From positions 1 to 24,056 of the IMG/VR virus record IMGVR_UViG_3300020183_000455: a stretch of DNA of 24,056 nucleotides; one strand, given 5' to 3'. The DNA is from a virus. Under the pieces are notes generated by a model that saw nothing but the letters and a program-made list of their open reading frames with translations, was not told the DNA's origin and ran no database searches. Positions 5,346 through 14,569 of the stretch are shown in pieces. Within the stretch, counting starts at the first letter, position 1, and each line of letters starts with the position of its first letter. Both the position numbers and the translations under genes were made by a program.

Positions 5346-8300
5346 ATGGAACCAGAATTTATTGACAATCCAAATCAGTTCATTTCCGCCCTACATTCGA
5401 TAACTATTATAAAGGATGATGCAACATATGATGTTGTTTCTACTAAATCAGTAGGATCAGGAGAAAGTAAACTTTTATCTTTACAATTCAAAGAGAACTT
5501 AACAGACTTATTCATGAGTGGTTCTGTTGAGTTCAAGGATAAAGATGACTGGGTAGGTCAAATGAATATCGTTGGCGGAGAAACCATAAAGATACGGTTT
5601 GGTTATATCGATCTACCTCTGACTCAGACTCCAAAAGAATTAAGTTTTAAAATTGTTTCATCTAAAATCATAAACACCTTTGCTGATGTTAATGAAATGA
5701 GGACGGGTGTTGCTGACAAGAACATCATTTATCGAATGGAATTCATGTCTTCTGAGTTCTTCGATAAAGAGTTTGATTCTTCTTTCTTAAATTTAGATAA
5801 AGACTTTATTGGATATATTTCCATAGGAAACGAACAAGGTAGTGGAAATTCTACAAACAAAATACCAGGTCTTATAAATGAAGTTTCTGCTAAATTGGGT
5901 TTGAGTCCAATGGAGATAGAATCAACTAAAAACGGAATCTGGTTAAAATATAAAGATATCAGTTATCCATCAGGGGTTAACCAAGGTCAAATTGATTTGG
6001 CCGCTCTTGTTAAATATGTTGCAACTAATGCCGTTTCAAAGACAAATCCAAATGCAGTGAATTTCTTTTTTTGGCAGGATGTAGATGGGTGGCACTTTAA
6101 ATCAATAGAAAAAATACTTCAAGAGAATTCAGAAGATGAATCGCTGACTTTTGATCTAAACACAGATAATCTTCAGGATCCAGAACAAAAATTAACAAGA
6201 GTTTTATCGGTAAATGTTAAAAATCAAAATGACTTACTAAATCTAAAAAACTCTAGAGCATTTTACTCACACTACACTAAACAAAAACCAAAATATGAAG
6301 ATCCGTATTTTGATTTCATGAGTTCAATTGAAGGATATACTTACTCGGTGATTGATTATGATTATCACAGAGACTTTTCAAAAATTAAGCACGTTGAAAA
6401 GCATAAACTAATTCCAGATGATGAAGAAACAAGTTCATTCATAAATAAAGCACAAAAGACAACAAAACCTTCTAGACTTGTTACTGACAATGTTTGGGGT
6501 TATTATGAATTAAATACTTTAAATTTCCCATTTGAAAATGGTGTTCATTATTCTTCTGACAGAGGGTTTGGTGCTAAACCAGACAATCCAAAAGTTGTAT
6601 GGTGGGACTATGTGGATCGTAAAGAAGATTCAAGATGGTCTAATATCACTTGGCAACCACAGTTCGATATAACTGAACTAGAAATTAAAAAACTATACGA
6701 TATTCATACTAAAATTCGAACTCCTTTAGAGCAAAAGAGAAAAGAATTTGTCAAGATGAAGAATCTTAAGAGGCGGTGGGAAGTTTACCGTTGTGTTGTT
6801 TGTTGTTTCAATGGTTTTGATTATGGAATAAAGGATAAGCAACAGTTAGAGGCACTAAAGTCTATTGGTTCTGCATGTGGTATCTCTGGTGATCTAGGAT
6901 GTATAAATGCTTCTCAACTTGGAATAAGCGGAGACACATATAACTTCTTGTTCGGAGAAAATGGAATATTCAAAGGGAAAGAAGAATATAGAGTTGTTGC
7001 TGCGGGTTCGTTTACAGATCTCATAGATTATGATAAGAAGAATGAATGTATCCAGCACGGTCTATCTCTTGCTGTGGATTTTAATAATCTACAATTTCAA
7101 GTACCTCCTGGCGTCAATGGAGCAGAATATAAACCCAATGAATGGTTAAATTCCACAATAGGTCAATTTTACAATCTAAAAGATCAAATCCCAAATTATT
7201 TAACTTTTGTAATAAATCGAGGTCTTTCTCAATACGATAAAGAAATACTAAATCTTCAAAATAAGAAGACCCTGGCCCAACAATTCCTATCAAATGTTGA
7301 CCTTTACATATTAGAAGCAGATGCATGGATTGACTCCAGACTATTACCTTGCTGTGAACCATATCCTAGAAATTCTACAACACCAACAAATGCACAAGTT
7401 TTAACACAATCAGCAGACTCTTTATGTCCTCCGTGTGGGCCTGACTGTCCATCTGGCTGTTGCATCTGTGGCGTTTGTATTGAAGGGTGTGGTGGAGGCG
7501 GTGGTGGAGATAATCAAGGCGAAATTACTTCAAAGCAAATAACAATATCTGTTCCTTCAAAGTTTCTCGACAATCGTGGCGCCTTCGGATTTGGATTAGA
7601 GGATCCATATGATGATGGATACAATGGTCCTGGAAAATGTGATTGGTCGCCAAATGGATGTGCTGGGTGTAAACCGGCCGGCGCTGACCCGGTGACGATT
7701 GAGTGGGGAAGTGGTATAGTAGGAGATCCTACTATAAGAGGATGTAATTTTTGTTTTGAAACAGAAATTAAAGCTTTACCTAACGGTAATACTGCGGAAC
7801 AGTTAACTGGTAAAGGACACTGGTGTTGTAATAATGAATTCGATATATGTTGTCCTCAACAGACAATACAAGCAGGCCTTAAAAGATCGATGAATGACTG
7901 TAAAGCAGTTCTAAATGATGATTCTGCTGGTGGTTGGTATTTAAACGGCAAGCAATCGTCCACGCCGGCCGGCCAAGTCCCCGTTGATCAAGGAATATAT
8001 GGTCCTTTTGGTAGATGTCTTCATAGAAGAGCAGGATTACCCTATTGTACTAGTTTAATAGGAGGGCAACAGAATTTCAACTTTGCATGTGTTACTCCCG
8101 GCGGTCCGTACGATAATGGTTTCCCTTCAGGTATACCGAATGATGGAATTGATGACAGATGTTCTATTCCATACCAGTTTTCATGGAATTGGAGCACTTC
8201 AAATGAACCATTTGATACCCCAGAAGGTTGTCATGATTTTTATGGTGGATTCTTTATTCCATATTGTTCATTAGGTGGTAGTTTTACTGGAACATATGAT

Positions 8301-11252
8301 TTGTGTGAAGAAGGAACAGAACCCTGTTTGCGACAAGGATGCACTGATCCATTAACAGGTAGTGTTTTTAGCAGAGAACCATCAGCATGTGTTGGATTTA
8401 ATTACATAGATGGACTCGGAGAAGTTCCTTTGATCGTTCTACCAAAAGACGATGAAGGTAGACAAATGTGCATGAAGTGTAATAACTTCTTAGAAAATGA
8501 TGCTGATATTGAATTCGATCAATTGAATTGTTGTAACTGCACAGCGGCTGAAGCAAAAACTTTTGTGGATTTTAAAACCGATTCTGCATTGGGATGGTGT
8601 AGAGACTGTTCTAAAGATAAATTTATGAAAACTCTAGCACAGTATATTGGAACTGAAGAAAATTGGTATTTCAATTATCAATACACACCAGGCGGCGGCT
8701 CGGCATTTGCAGATATTGATGATTACATAGGACCAAATGGTGATCCTTCTGCGACTAGGAGATGTCTAGAAAATGGAGATTGTTATAATAAGTTGTGTTT
8801 CAATCCGTTGTATCTTGAAGTAGAGAAAAGAAGAGCACAACAAGAAATTAAAATAATAGATGCTGAAATTAAGTTACTTCAGTATGCAAAGAATTTATTT
8901 GCATCGGGCTTGGTTCTAAAATTCCAACAAGAATATTTAACATGGTGGAATAGAAAAGCATTCTTCTATTCTAAACTACCGGGGAAAAATGTATTTAGTG
9001 ACTTATCTACTGGATTGCCAGGAAGTATTCAAAACGGAAGATTACAACCAATTGTCACCAACAAATCTCTTTTCAATATAAAATCTATAAAGAGAAAATC
9101 TATAAGAGGAAGTAGATATGAACTTCTTGCTAGGAATAGAGGAATAACAGGAGCACAAGTAGGATCTTGGTTATATAACATAACATTCAATGGATCAGAT
9201 CATCCATATTATGGACAAAAATATAACACAACATCTGCATTCAAAACATCTAGAAAATTCTTTCAAAACTATAAAGTTACAAATGCAAATACTTTTAATG
9301 ATTTTCCATTTTTATCTAGATATGCTCCTGGCAATTGTTCATCGGGTATATTTACTGACATAACTTATATCAGTGCTCCAGCCGCGGCATTGAGCGGACA
9401 GGGCCCTGTTGCAAATGTCAATCCTACACTTGATTTTATTCCTGCTACTGCACAAACCGATTTAGAATCATTTGGTCCATCAATAAACACGCCATTTAGA
9501 GAAACCTTTGATTTGTATAATATACAGGGCAATTCAATTCCTCCAAATTTAAAGAGAGAACAACTTAGCTCATATGTAAGAATTGAATTTGAAACTCCAA
9601 TTGGGTTAGAAAGTATTCAAGATTTCCCCGATGGGTTTGTCCGAGACGCAGGAACAGAATACTTCCTACCATACATTGTATCTCTTACAGCAGGCCCAAA
9701 TGGTCGGCAAACTATAAGAAATAACGCGGTAGTAATAGGACAAGATCCATATGGATTTGATGTTGCTATTAAGAAATCAAAAGTAGAAGATGAAGAAACC
9801 ACTAAAACATACGGTTGGTGGGAAGAATATAATAAAAATCTAAATGATACATCTCTTACCAATAACGGAATGGAACTTTGGCCTGAAGTTGGATTTGAAA
9901 CCAAATTCCCATATTATGTCGCAGAACCAAAGGGTTGGTGGTGGGATAATGCATGGCATCACGGAGAAAATAGGGTAGATGTAAATAGAGAAGATGTAAA
10001 TAGTTACGATTGGTATAATGGTAGATCTGCTGATGTAGATCCAGAATATAAAGAAAGCGCACACGGAAGTGGATATTTACAATTTTCGCACAGAAAGATT
10101 AAACCACATAGATCTTGGTGGTCTTTCCATATTCCAAAGAATATTTTCATTCCACAAGAACTCTTCCATGTTCTGGCAACAAAATTTGGAGAAATAGGTG
10201 GAGAAAAATCTGGTATATTGGGTGATATTTTAGCGTACAAGTATAAGCAATATAACTGGTGGTATCCTGATGAGTTAGATCGTTGGTTGCAACTAACACA
10301 GGCTGGAAAAAATGCTATAGCCAGCGGTCTTAGTATATTAAACACCTCACAACTAAATGCCAATGATATTATAGATGTTCATAGTCCTGCAATAGCCGGA
10401 TGGTTTACTAGTACAACTATGAATTGGGCTCAAGGAAACAGTATACTCTATCGTCCAACACTAGTAACTCAGGATGTATGGAAATACGATTTAACAGGAG
10501 AATCAGACTATGGAATGGTTACTCCTCCAACAATGAATCCAAATTACGATTTGTTTGACAATAATTTTGCTGCACAGTTCTTGGTATTCTCAAGATCTAG
10601 TAAAATTTGTGAAGGATTTGTTTGTGCTAATCCTTCAGGTCCTATTGGAGATGCGAACTGTCCTCCAAATAATCCATATTGCAATTGTCCGTGTCAGGAT
10701 AAAAAACCAACACAACCAGAACCAAGTTACTTGGATCTATTCTGCAAATGGCAAGAACTAAAAGAATGCGATCTAATAAAGAGTGTTCTTGGAGAAGAAT
10801 ATTTGGGTTGTGTATGGAGTGATCCTAATGCGCCATGTAGTTGTATCTGTCCATGTCAAAACAGTAAGTTCAAAGAATATCTTGAATATAATAGAACTTA
10901 TGCCACATTCTGGGATACTCCAGAAAGAACTCCATTGAATAGACTAGCACAGATAATTCAAATGTCAGCACAAGAAATGGAAATTATCGTTCCATATACA
11001 TCCCTACCAAAAGTAGGAAAGGTTATCAATATTAAACATTATGGTGCAATCAGTCCAAGTTTACCAAAGCAAGAGAAAAATACACATGGTAAATGGTTAA
11101 TTACAGGGATACAATATCGTTTCTATAAAGACAACAACGCAGTAATGGTTCTAACTCTTAATAGAGATACCTTGGAAAGAGATCCCAAGTTTACCGTTCC
11201 GAACCTAGAGCAAATTTACGCGGGAATGGATGAAATGTTTGAAAATGGCTAA
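5346..11252 (+). CDS. gp27: gp27-like baseplate hub protein with a giant cysteine-rich insertion (1968 aa)
   Basis: The first ~260 residues look like the start of a gp27-type hub: a strand-rich domain (18-100), F-K-I-V-S-S-K-I and Y-R-M-E-F-M-S-S-E-F-F, then F-F-F-W-Q-D-V-D-G-W-H-F-K-S-I. The last ~120 residues return to a hub pattern with V-G-K-V-I-N-I-K-H, G-K-W-L-I-T-G-I-Q-Y-R-F and M-V-L-T-L-N-R-D. T4 gp27 is 391 aa. The extra ~1500 residues hold about 60 Cys, all between residues 483 and 1837 and none before. They include an eight-Cys cluster (694-715) followed by Gly6, many CC/CxC pairs, Trp-rich stretches and helices suited to coiled coils near 440-480 and 1160-1200. No gp5-type lysozyme motif is visible. 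The stop codon of gp53 is three bases upstream and no clear ribosome site exists, suggesting coupling. The gp27 assignment is moderate; the insertion has no recognised function. Confidence 0.6.
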   Translation: MEPEFIDNPNQFISALHSITIIKDDATYDVVSTKSVGSGESKLLSLQFKENLTDLFMSGSVEFKDKDDWVGQMNIVGGETIKIRFGYIDLPLTQTPKELSFKIVSSKIINTFADVNEMRTGVADKNIIYRMEFMSSEFFDKEFDSSFLNLDKDFIGYISIGNEQGSGNSTNKIPGLINEVSAKLGLSPMEIESTKNGIWLKYKDISYPSGVNQGQIDLAALVKYVATNAVSKTNPNAVNFFFWQDVDGWHFKSIEKILQENSEDESLTFDLNTDNLQDPEQKLTRVLSVNVKNQNDLLNLKNSRAFYSHYTKQKPKYEDPYFDFMSSIEGYTYSVIDYDYHRDFSKIKHVEKHKLIPDDEETSSFINKAQKTTKPSRLVTDNVWGYYELNTLNFPFENGVHYSSDRGFGAKPDNPKVVWWDYVDRKEDSRWSNITWQPQFDITELEIKKLYDIHTKIRTPLEQKRKEFVKMKNLKRRWEVYRCVVCCFNGFDYGIKDKQQLEALKSIGSACGISGDLGCINASQLGISGDTYNFLFGENGIFKGKEEYRVVAAGSFTDLIDYDKKNECIQHGLSLAVDFNNLQFQVPPGVNGAEYKPNEWLNSTIGQFYNLKDQIPNYLTFVINRGLSQYDKEILNLQNKKTLAQQFLSNVDLYILEADAWIDSRLLPCCEPYPRNSTTPTNAQVLTQSADSLCPPCGPDCPSGCCICGVCIEGCGGGGGGDNQGEITSKQITISVPSKFLDNRGAFGFGLEDPYDDGYNGPGKCDWSPNGCAGCKPAGADPVTIEWGSGIVGDPTIRGCNFCFETEIKALPNGNTAEQLTGKGHWCCNNEFDICCPQQTIQAGLKRSMNDCKAVLNDDSAGGWYLNGKQSSTPAGQVPVDQGIYGPFGRCLHRRAGLPYCTSLIGGQQNFNFACVTPGGPYDNGFPSGIPNDGIDDRCSIPYQFSWNWSTSNEPFDTPEGCHDFYGGFFIPYCSLGGSFTGTYDLCEEGTEPCLRQGCTDPLTGSVFSREPSACVGFNYIDGLGEVPLIVLPKDDEGRQMCMKCNNFLENDADIEFDQLNCCNCTAAEAKTFVDFKTDSALGWCRDCSKDKFMKTLAQYIGTEENWYFNYQYTPGGGSAFADIDDYIGPNGDPSATRRCLENGDCYNKLCFNPLYLEVEKRRAQQEIKIIDAEIKLLQYAKNLFASGLVLKFQQEYLTWWNRKAFFYSKLPGKNVFSDLSTGLPGSIQNGRLQPIVTNKSLFNIKSIKRKSIRGSRYELLARNRGITGAQVGSWLYNITFNGSDHPYYGQKYNTTSAFKTSRKFFQNYKVTNANTFNDFPFLSRYAPGNCSSGIFTDITYISAPAAALSGQGPVANVNPTLDFIPATAQTDLESFGPSINTPFRETFDLYNIQGNSIPPNLKREQLSSYVRIEFETPIGLESIQDFPDGFVRDAGTEYFLPYIVSLTAGPNGRQTIRNNAVVIGQDPYGFDVAIKKSKVEDEETTKTYGWWEEYNKNLNDTSLTNNGMELWPEVGFETKFPYYVAEPKGWWWDNAWHHGENRVDVNREDVNSYDWYNGRSADVDPEYKESAHGSGYLQFSHRKIKPHRSWWSFHIPKNIFIPQELFHVLATKFGEIGGEKSGILGDILAYKYKQYNWWYPDELDRWLQLTQAGKNAIASGLSILNTSQLNANDIIDVHSPAIAGWFTSTTMNWAQGNSILYRPTLVTQDVWKYDLTGESDYGMVTPPTMNPNYDLFDNNFAAQFLVFSRSSKICEGFVCANPSGPIGDANCPPNNPYCNCPCQDKKPTQPEPSYLDLFCKWQELKECDLIKSVLGEEYLGCVWSDPNAPCSCICPCQNSKFKEYLEYNRTYATFWDTPERTPLNRLAQIIQMSAQEMEIIVPYTSLPKVGKVINIKHYGAISPSLPKQEKNTHGKWLITGIQYRFYKDNNAVMVLTLNRDTLERDPKFTVPNLEQIYAGMDEMFENG

Positions 11253-11257
11253 TTCAA

Positions 11258-11265
11258 TATAAATA
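11258..11265 (+). promoter_or_regulatory. T4-type late promoter upstream of gp25
   Basis: An exact TATAAATA sits in the 22-base gap between the hub stop (11252) and the gp25 start (11275). With T4 spacing (octamer at -13 to -6) the RNA would begin near 11271, only about four bases before the ATG. Its position in so small a gap makes chance unlikely. Confidence 0.7.
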
Positions 11266-11274
11266 TTTTCAATC

Positions 11275-11691
11275 ATGCAACTAATAGGTAAAAATCTTCA
11301 TTCAGATCTTCCGTTTTTCCTTAGTAAAAATTCTTTTACTCAAGATATCAATTTGAAAAAGGACAGATCTGCAATACAACAATCAGTCATTAATATTGTA
11401 TTAACTAGATTGGGAGAGCGACCATTTGTTAATACTCTTGGAACTAATGTTTATGATTTGATGTTTGAAAACATGAATCCTAGTAATCCAAACGATGATA
11501 TTAATATTTTAGGGTATAAGTATACGATAAAAAATGCATTAGATATACATGAACCAAGAATCTACTGTGATGATGTAATTTTTAGTGTAGATCCTAGTAA
11601 TGTATATTTGCTCAACATCGATGTAGTATATGGCGATACCAACAGTTCATCTTTACAAACAGTAAGAGTTAGTATAGAAAGGACCAGATAA
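11275..11691 (+). CDS. gp25: gp25 baseplate wedge subunit (GPW_gp25 family)
   Basis: 138 aa, T4 gp25 being 132. The family pattern is clear: the N-terminal D-I-N-L-K-K-D, I-x-Q-S-V-I-N-I-V-L-T-R-L-G-E-R-P-F (34-51; T4 I-K-N-S-L-L-G-I-I-T-T-R-K-G-S-R-P-F), L-M-F-E-N-M-N-P (62-69) and the E-P-R triad at 93-95. The protein forms the sheath-initiating part of the inner baseplate wedge with gp6, encoded just downstream. No ribosome site precedes the ATG, and the promoter upstream predicts a nearly leaderless message. Alternatively the gene is read by coupling from the hub transcript. The next gene starts on the base after its stop. Confidence 0.95.
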   Translation: MQLIGKNLHSDLPFFLSKNSFTQDINLKKDRSAIQQSVINIVLTRLGERPFVNTLGTNVYDLMFENMNPSNPNDDINILGYKYTIKNALDIHEPRIYCDDVIFSVDPSNVYLLNIDVVYGDTNSSSLQTVRVSIERTR

Positions 11692-13443
11692 TTGGCAAAA
11701 GCAAAACCACCAGTTTTAGGTAGTTTGGACTATGAGGAAATCAAGACCAGTCTTATAAACTATCTAAAAGCGCAAAGTATTATCAAAGATTATAATTACG
11801 AGGGTTCTGCAATACGAACTCTAATTGATCTTTTAGCATATAATACATTCTATTATGCATACTATATGAATATGGTTGCTAGTGAAATGTTTATTGACTC
11901 TGCACAAAGAATAGAATCTCTAATATCTTTAACTAAACCACTAGGATATACGGTTTCTGGTAGAAGATCAGCAAGAGCAAAACTACTTGTTACAGGAATT
12001 GACATAGGAGCATTAGAAGTTGGAACTTTTCCAGAACATGAAGTATTCTATGGAATTAATGAGGATGGATTAGAATTTACATTTGTTAATCTAGAAACTA
12101 GCATAATACAAGACAGTGATACTTTGATCGAAGTAACAGAAGGTGAACTTATTGTAGATTCGTCTGCAATCAACACATTTGATTTTGACAAACAGAAGTA
12201 TTACATCACCAATGAAAATGTAGATATGTCTTCCATTAGAGTAAGAGTTAAATTGAGTGGGGAGGAAGACTATACTACATGGAAGTTGGTTGGTAACATT
12301 GGTTCAAATTTTCAAACAGAAGATAATATTTACTTCATAGAAAGATTAACATCCGGTGGTTACGCAGTTCAGTTTGGATTTACCAATAGTCTAGGGAAAT
12401 CTCTTCAAGAAGGAGATTTATTAGAAGTTAGACATGTTATATCATCTGGTTCTGTTGCTAATGGAATATATCAGTTTAGAGCAGGAGAACCTAGAGGATA
12501 TACACCAGGAAATTTAGATGTAGGAACTTCGTGCGATGAATGTGATCCATCAAACGGTGGTCTTGATCAACCAAATATAGATTTAATCAAATTTGTTGCA
12601 CCCAAATGGTTTTCATCTCAAGGCAGAGCAGTAACAAAACGAGATTATCAGGCATTAATATTAAATTCAAATTTAGTAAACGATGAAAATGACTTTATTG
12701 TATTTGGGGGAGAAGAAATATATCCACCAAGATATGGTAGAGTTTTTGTTTCACTAAGTGGATTGGAAGAAGCAAATATCTCAAAACTTCTAACGATTCT
12801 AAAAGAAAATTCCGTAATAACTATACTGCCAGAATATGTTCAACCCAAAACAGTGGATTATAGAGTTGAAATTGCTTTTAAATTGAAAAATCAATTCTTA
12901 ACACCCAGTCAAAGACAAGAATTAGAAAATGACATAAAGCAGTATATTCAAAGAAATTTCATAGAATATAATAAATTCAATTTAGAACTTTATTCAGATG
13001 AAGTTTCTCAGAGTGTAAATTCTGCATACATTAATGATGCAACATTATCCTCAGAAGACTTTAGTATAAGCATGAGAGTTGCCGGAGTTCCAAACGAAGA
13101 ACTAGTAGTGAATTCATCAAACGAATTTAATATTGGAATGAATCAAAATCTAAGAATAACTTCTGAACTAACAGATAGTTTAAATAGAAAATACGCAATA
13201 CATGTAGTCACTACCTCACAAACAGATATCAACAAGATGATATCTCTTAGAGCATTCAATACAGACACTAATGTGGAAATACCTGGATCTTTTGGTGAAA
13301 TTGATATAAAGAAAGGTATATTGAGAATTCCTGCAATATCTCAGGTGGACTATACAGCAATATTACCTCTTGCAAAGAAATATATCAATGCTGGTATAAA
13401 TGTAAATAATATTTACCTAACAAAAGTAGTATCCAGAACATGA
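11692..13443 (+). CDS. gp6: gp6 baseplate wedge subunit (Baseplate_J-like)
   Basis: 583 aa, against 660 in T4. The N-terminal block with Y-E-G-S-A-I-R-T-L-I-D-L-L-A-Y-N-T-F-Y, then A-S-E-M-F-I-D-S-A, and the later P-K-W-F-S-S-Q-G-R-A-V-T-K-R-D-Y (about 304-319) are typical of gp6/Baseplate_J proteins. gp6 forms the closed ring of the baseplate iris around the hub. The start is TTG at 11692, directly after the gp25 stop. GAAAGGA about eight bases upstream and the conserved M-A-K-A-K-P-P start support it, and no ATG in frame occurs before the conserved block. A C-D-E-C-D insertion (about 282-286) is a lineage extra. It overlaps the next gene by ATGA. Confidence 0.92.
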   Translation: MAKAKPPVLGSLDYEEIKTSLINYLKAQSIIKDYNYEGSAIRTLIDLLAYNTFYYAYYMNMVASEMFIDSAQRIESLISLTKPLGYTVSGRRSARAKLLVTGIDIGALEVGTFPEHEVFYGINEDGLEFTFVNLETSIIQDSDTLIEVTEGELIVDSSAINTFDFDKQKYYITNENVDMSSIRVRVKLSGEEDYTTWKLVGNIGSNFQTEDNIYFIERLTSGGYAVQFGFTNSLGKSLQEGDLLEVRHVISSGSVANGIYQFRAGEPRGYTPGNLDVGTSCDECDPSNGGLDQPNIDLIKFVAPKWFSSQGRAVTKRDYQALILNSNLVNDENDFIVFGGEEIYPPRYGRVFVSLSGLEEANISKLLTILKENSVITILPEYVQPKTVDYRVEIAFKLKNQFLTPSQRQELENDIKQYIQRNFIEYNKFNLELYSDEVSQSVNSAYINDATLSSEDFSISMRVAGVPNEELVVNSSNEFNIGMNQNLRITSELTDSLNRKYAIHVVTTSQTDINKMISLRAFNTDTNVEIPGSFGEIDIKKGILRIPAISQVDYTAILPLAKKYINAGINVNNIYLTKVVSRT

Positions 13444-14558
13444 TTTCATTAATACAAGCATCACAAGATTTTCAATCACAACTAGACAGTTTTTATGAAC
13501 TTGTCACTAGTGAAGTTGATTTGGACATTGATACTTGTAATACTAAATTTGATATAACAAAATATATACCTCTCTGGATCATCTTCGAAAAAGAGAAGAT
13601 GCAAAATGAGGGTCAGAATCCAGTAAGCGTATTCGACTTTGTACAAAAATATTATGACTGGTTATATTGTGATGACGTAGACGGTGCTGGATATAGTCTA
13701 TCTACAAATTTACTGGATTTGATTGATATAGAAAAAACAAGACAAGCATATTATGATTCTTTTATTACAACATATGCTGATGGTTTTGATAAAAATTTAT
13801 TAGAATTAAATGGCGGCAAAGTAACAACGGAACAATTCATAGAGTTTATAAAAAATATAAGATCTGCTCTATATCAAAAGAAAACAACATTAGAGTCTGT
13901 AAAATATTTCTTCAATACTTTATTTGCGGTTAGCAAAGAAGACATTGAAGTATATTACCCAAAGAAATTAGTTTTGAGACTGAACGGTGGAAGATTCTAT
14001 AACGATTCTTTTAAATTTAAAGGCGGAACTGGATCATATGATACTAGAAACGATTTAGCAGGATCTTATTTAAATGGTTCAAGATTGCAGGATTCTGATT
14101 GGATTCAAGACTTTTCATATCTACTAAAAGTAGGAATCACTGCGGACACATATCGTGACATATATTTAAACATGATGCATCCCACAGGTCTAAAGGTAGT
14201 TTTTGAAAAAACTATGAATGACTATGAGGGTCCTGGAGATGGAGATATAGTGTTTACTGTTTGTGAATCTCCACTAATTGGTAATTACTTTCCATATGGA
14301 TTGACTACCACATATACAACTCAAATAGGAACAGGCCCGGATGGAACTACACCTTTATACGGACTGACTGCATGTGTTGGTTGTGCGGATCCTTATGATA
14401 AAGAGTTTGAAATGCCCACACATGTCTATCCCAATTGGACTGGTGAAATTACTGCTACCAGATTTTTTGATATAAATATCACGGACATGTTCCAACTATG
14501 CTATGTACAAGGATTTACAAGTCCAAACTATGGTGCAACATGCGGTGGATGTCCATAA
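13440..14558 (+). CDS. baseplate wedge protein in the gp7 position (372 aa)
   Basis: I do not recognise the whole protein, but its position between gp6 and gp8 is that of T4 gp7, which is far longer (1032 aa). The first ~150 residues are helical, with F-V-Q-K-Y-Y-D-W-L-Y (67-76) and F-I-K-N-I-R-S-A-L-Y-Q-K-K. Next comes L-E-S-V-K-Y-F-F-N-T-L-F-A-V, then I-E-V-Y-Y-P-K-K-L-V-L-R-L-N-G-G, a pattern found in wedge proteins of marine T4-like phages. The remainder is strand-rich and ends with a Cys-containing tail (C-V-G-C, C-G-G-C near the end). It shares four bases with gp6 and is thus translationally coupled, consistent with equal wedge stoichiometry. A gp7 counterpart is an inference from order. 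Confidence 0.6.
   Translation: MISLIQASQDFQSQLDSFYELVTSEVDLDIDTCNTKFDITKYIPLWIIFEKEKMQNEGQNPVSVFDFVQKYYDWLYCDDVDGAGYSLSTNLLDLIDIEKTRQAYYDSFITTYADGFDKNLLELNGGKVTTEQFIEFIKNIRSALYQKKTTLESVKYFFNTLFAVSKEDIEVYYPKKLVLRLNGGRFYNDSFKFKGGTGSYDTRNDLAGSYLNGSRLQDSDWIQDFSYLLKVGITADTYRDIYLNMMHPTGLKVVFEKTMNDYEGPGDGDIVFTVCESPLIGNYFPYGLTTTYTTQIGTGPDGTTPLYGLTACVGCADPYDKEFEMPTHVYPNWTGEITATRFFDINITDMFQLCYVQGFTSPNYGATCGGCP
14471..14478 (+). promoter_or_regulatory. possible late promoter inside the end of the gp7-like gene
   Basis: Exact TATAAATA, 92 bases before the gp8-like start; RNA would begin near 14484. It is within coding sequence, and chance matches are expected at this base composition, so support is limited. 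Confidence 0.3.
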
Positions 14559-14569
14559 TAGGAGAATAA

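Noticed and set aside
9617-9904. Minus-strand open frame of 95 codons inside the hub gene
   Set aside because: Shadow frame. The plus-strand hub frame is continuous across it and fits the local codon use.
10004-10363. Minus-strand open frame of 119 codons inside the hub gene
   Set aside because: Opposite-strand shadow of a long coding gene, with no ribosome site and no family pattern.
5346-11252. Tail lysozyme (gp5-like) domain within the large hub protein
   Set aside because: No lysozyme catalytic pattern or triple-helix needle repeats were seen, so gp5 is probably encoded elsewhere or is replaced.
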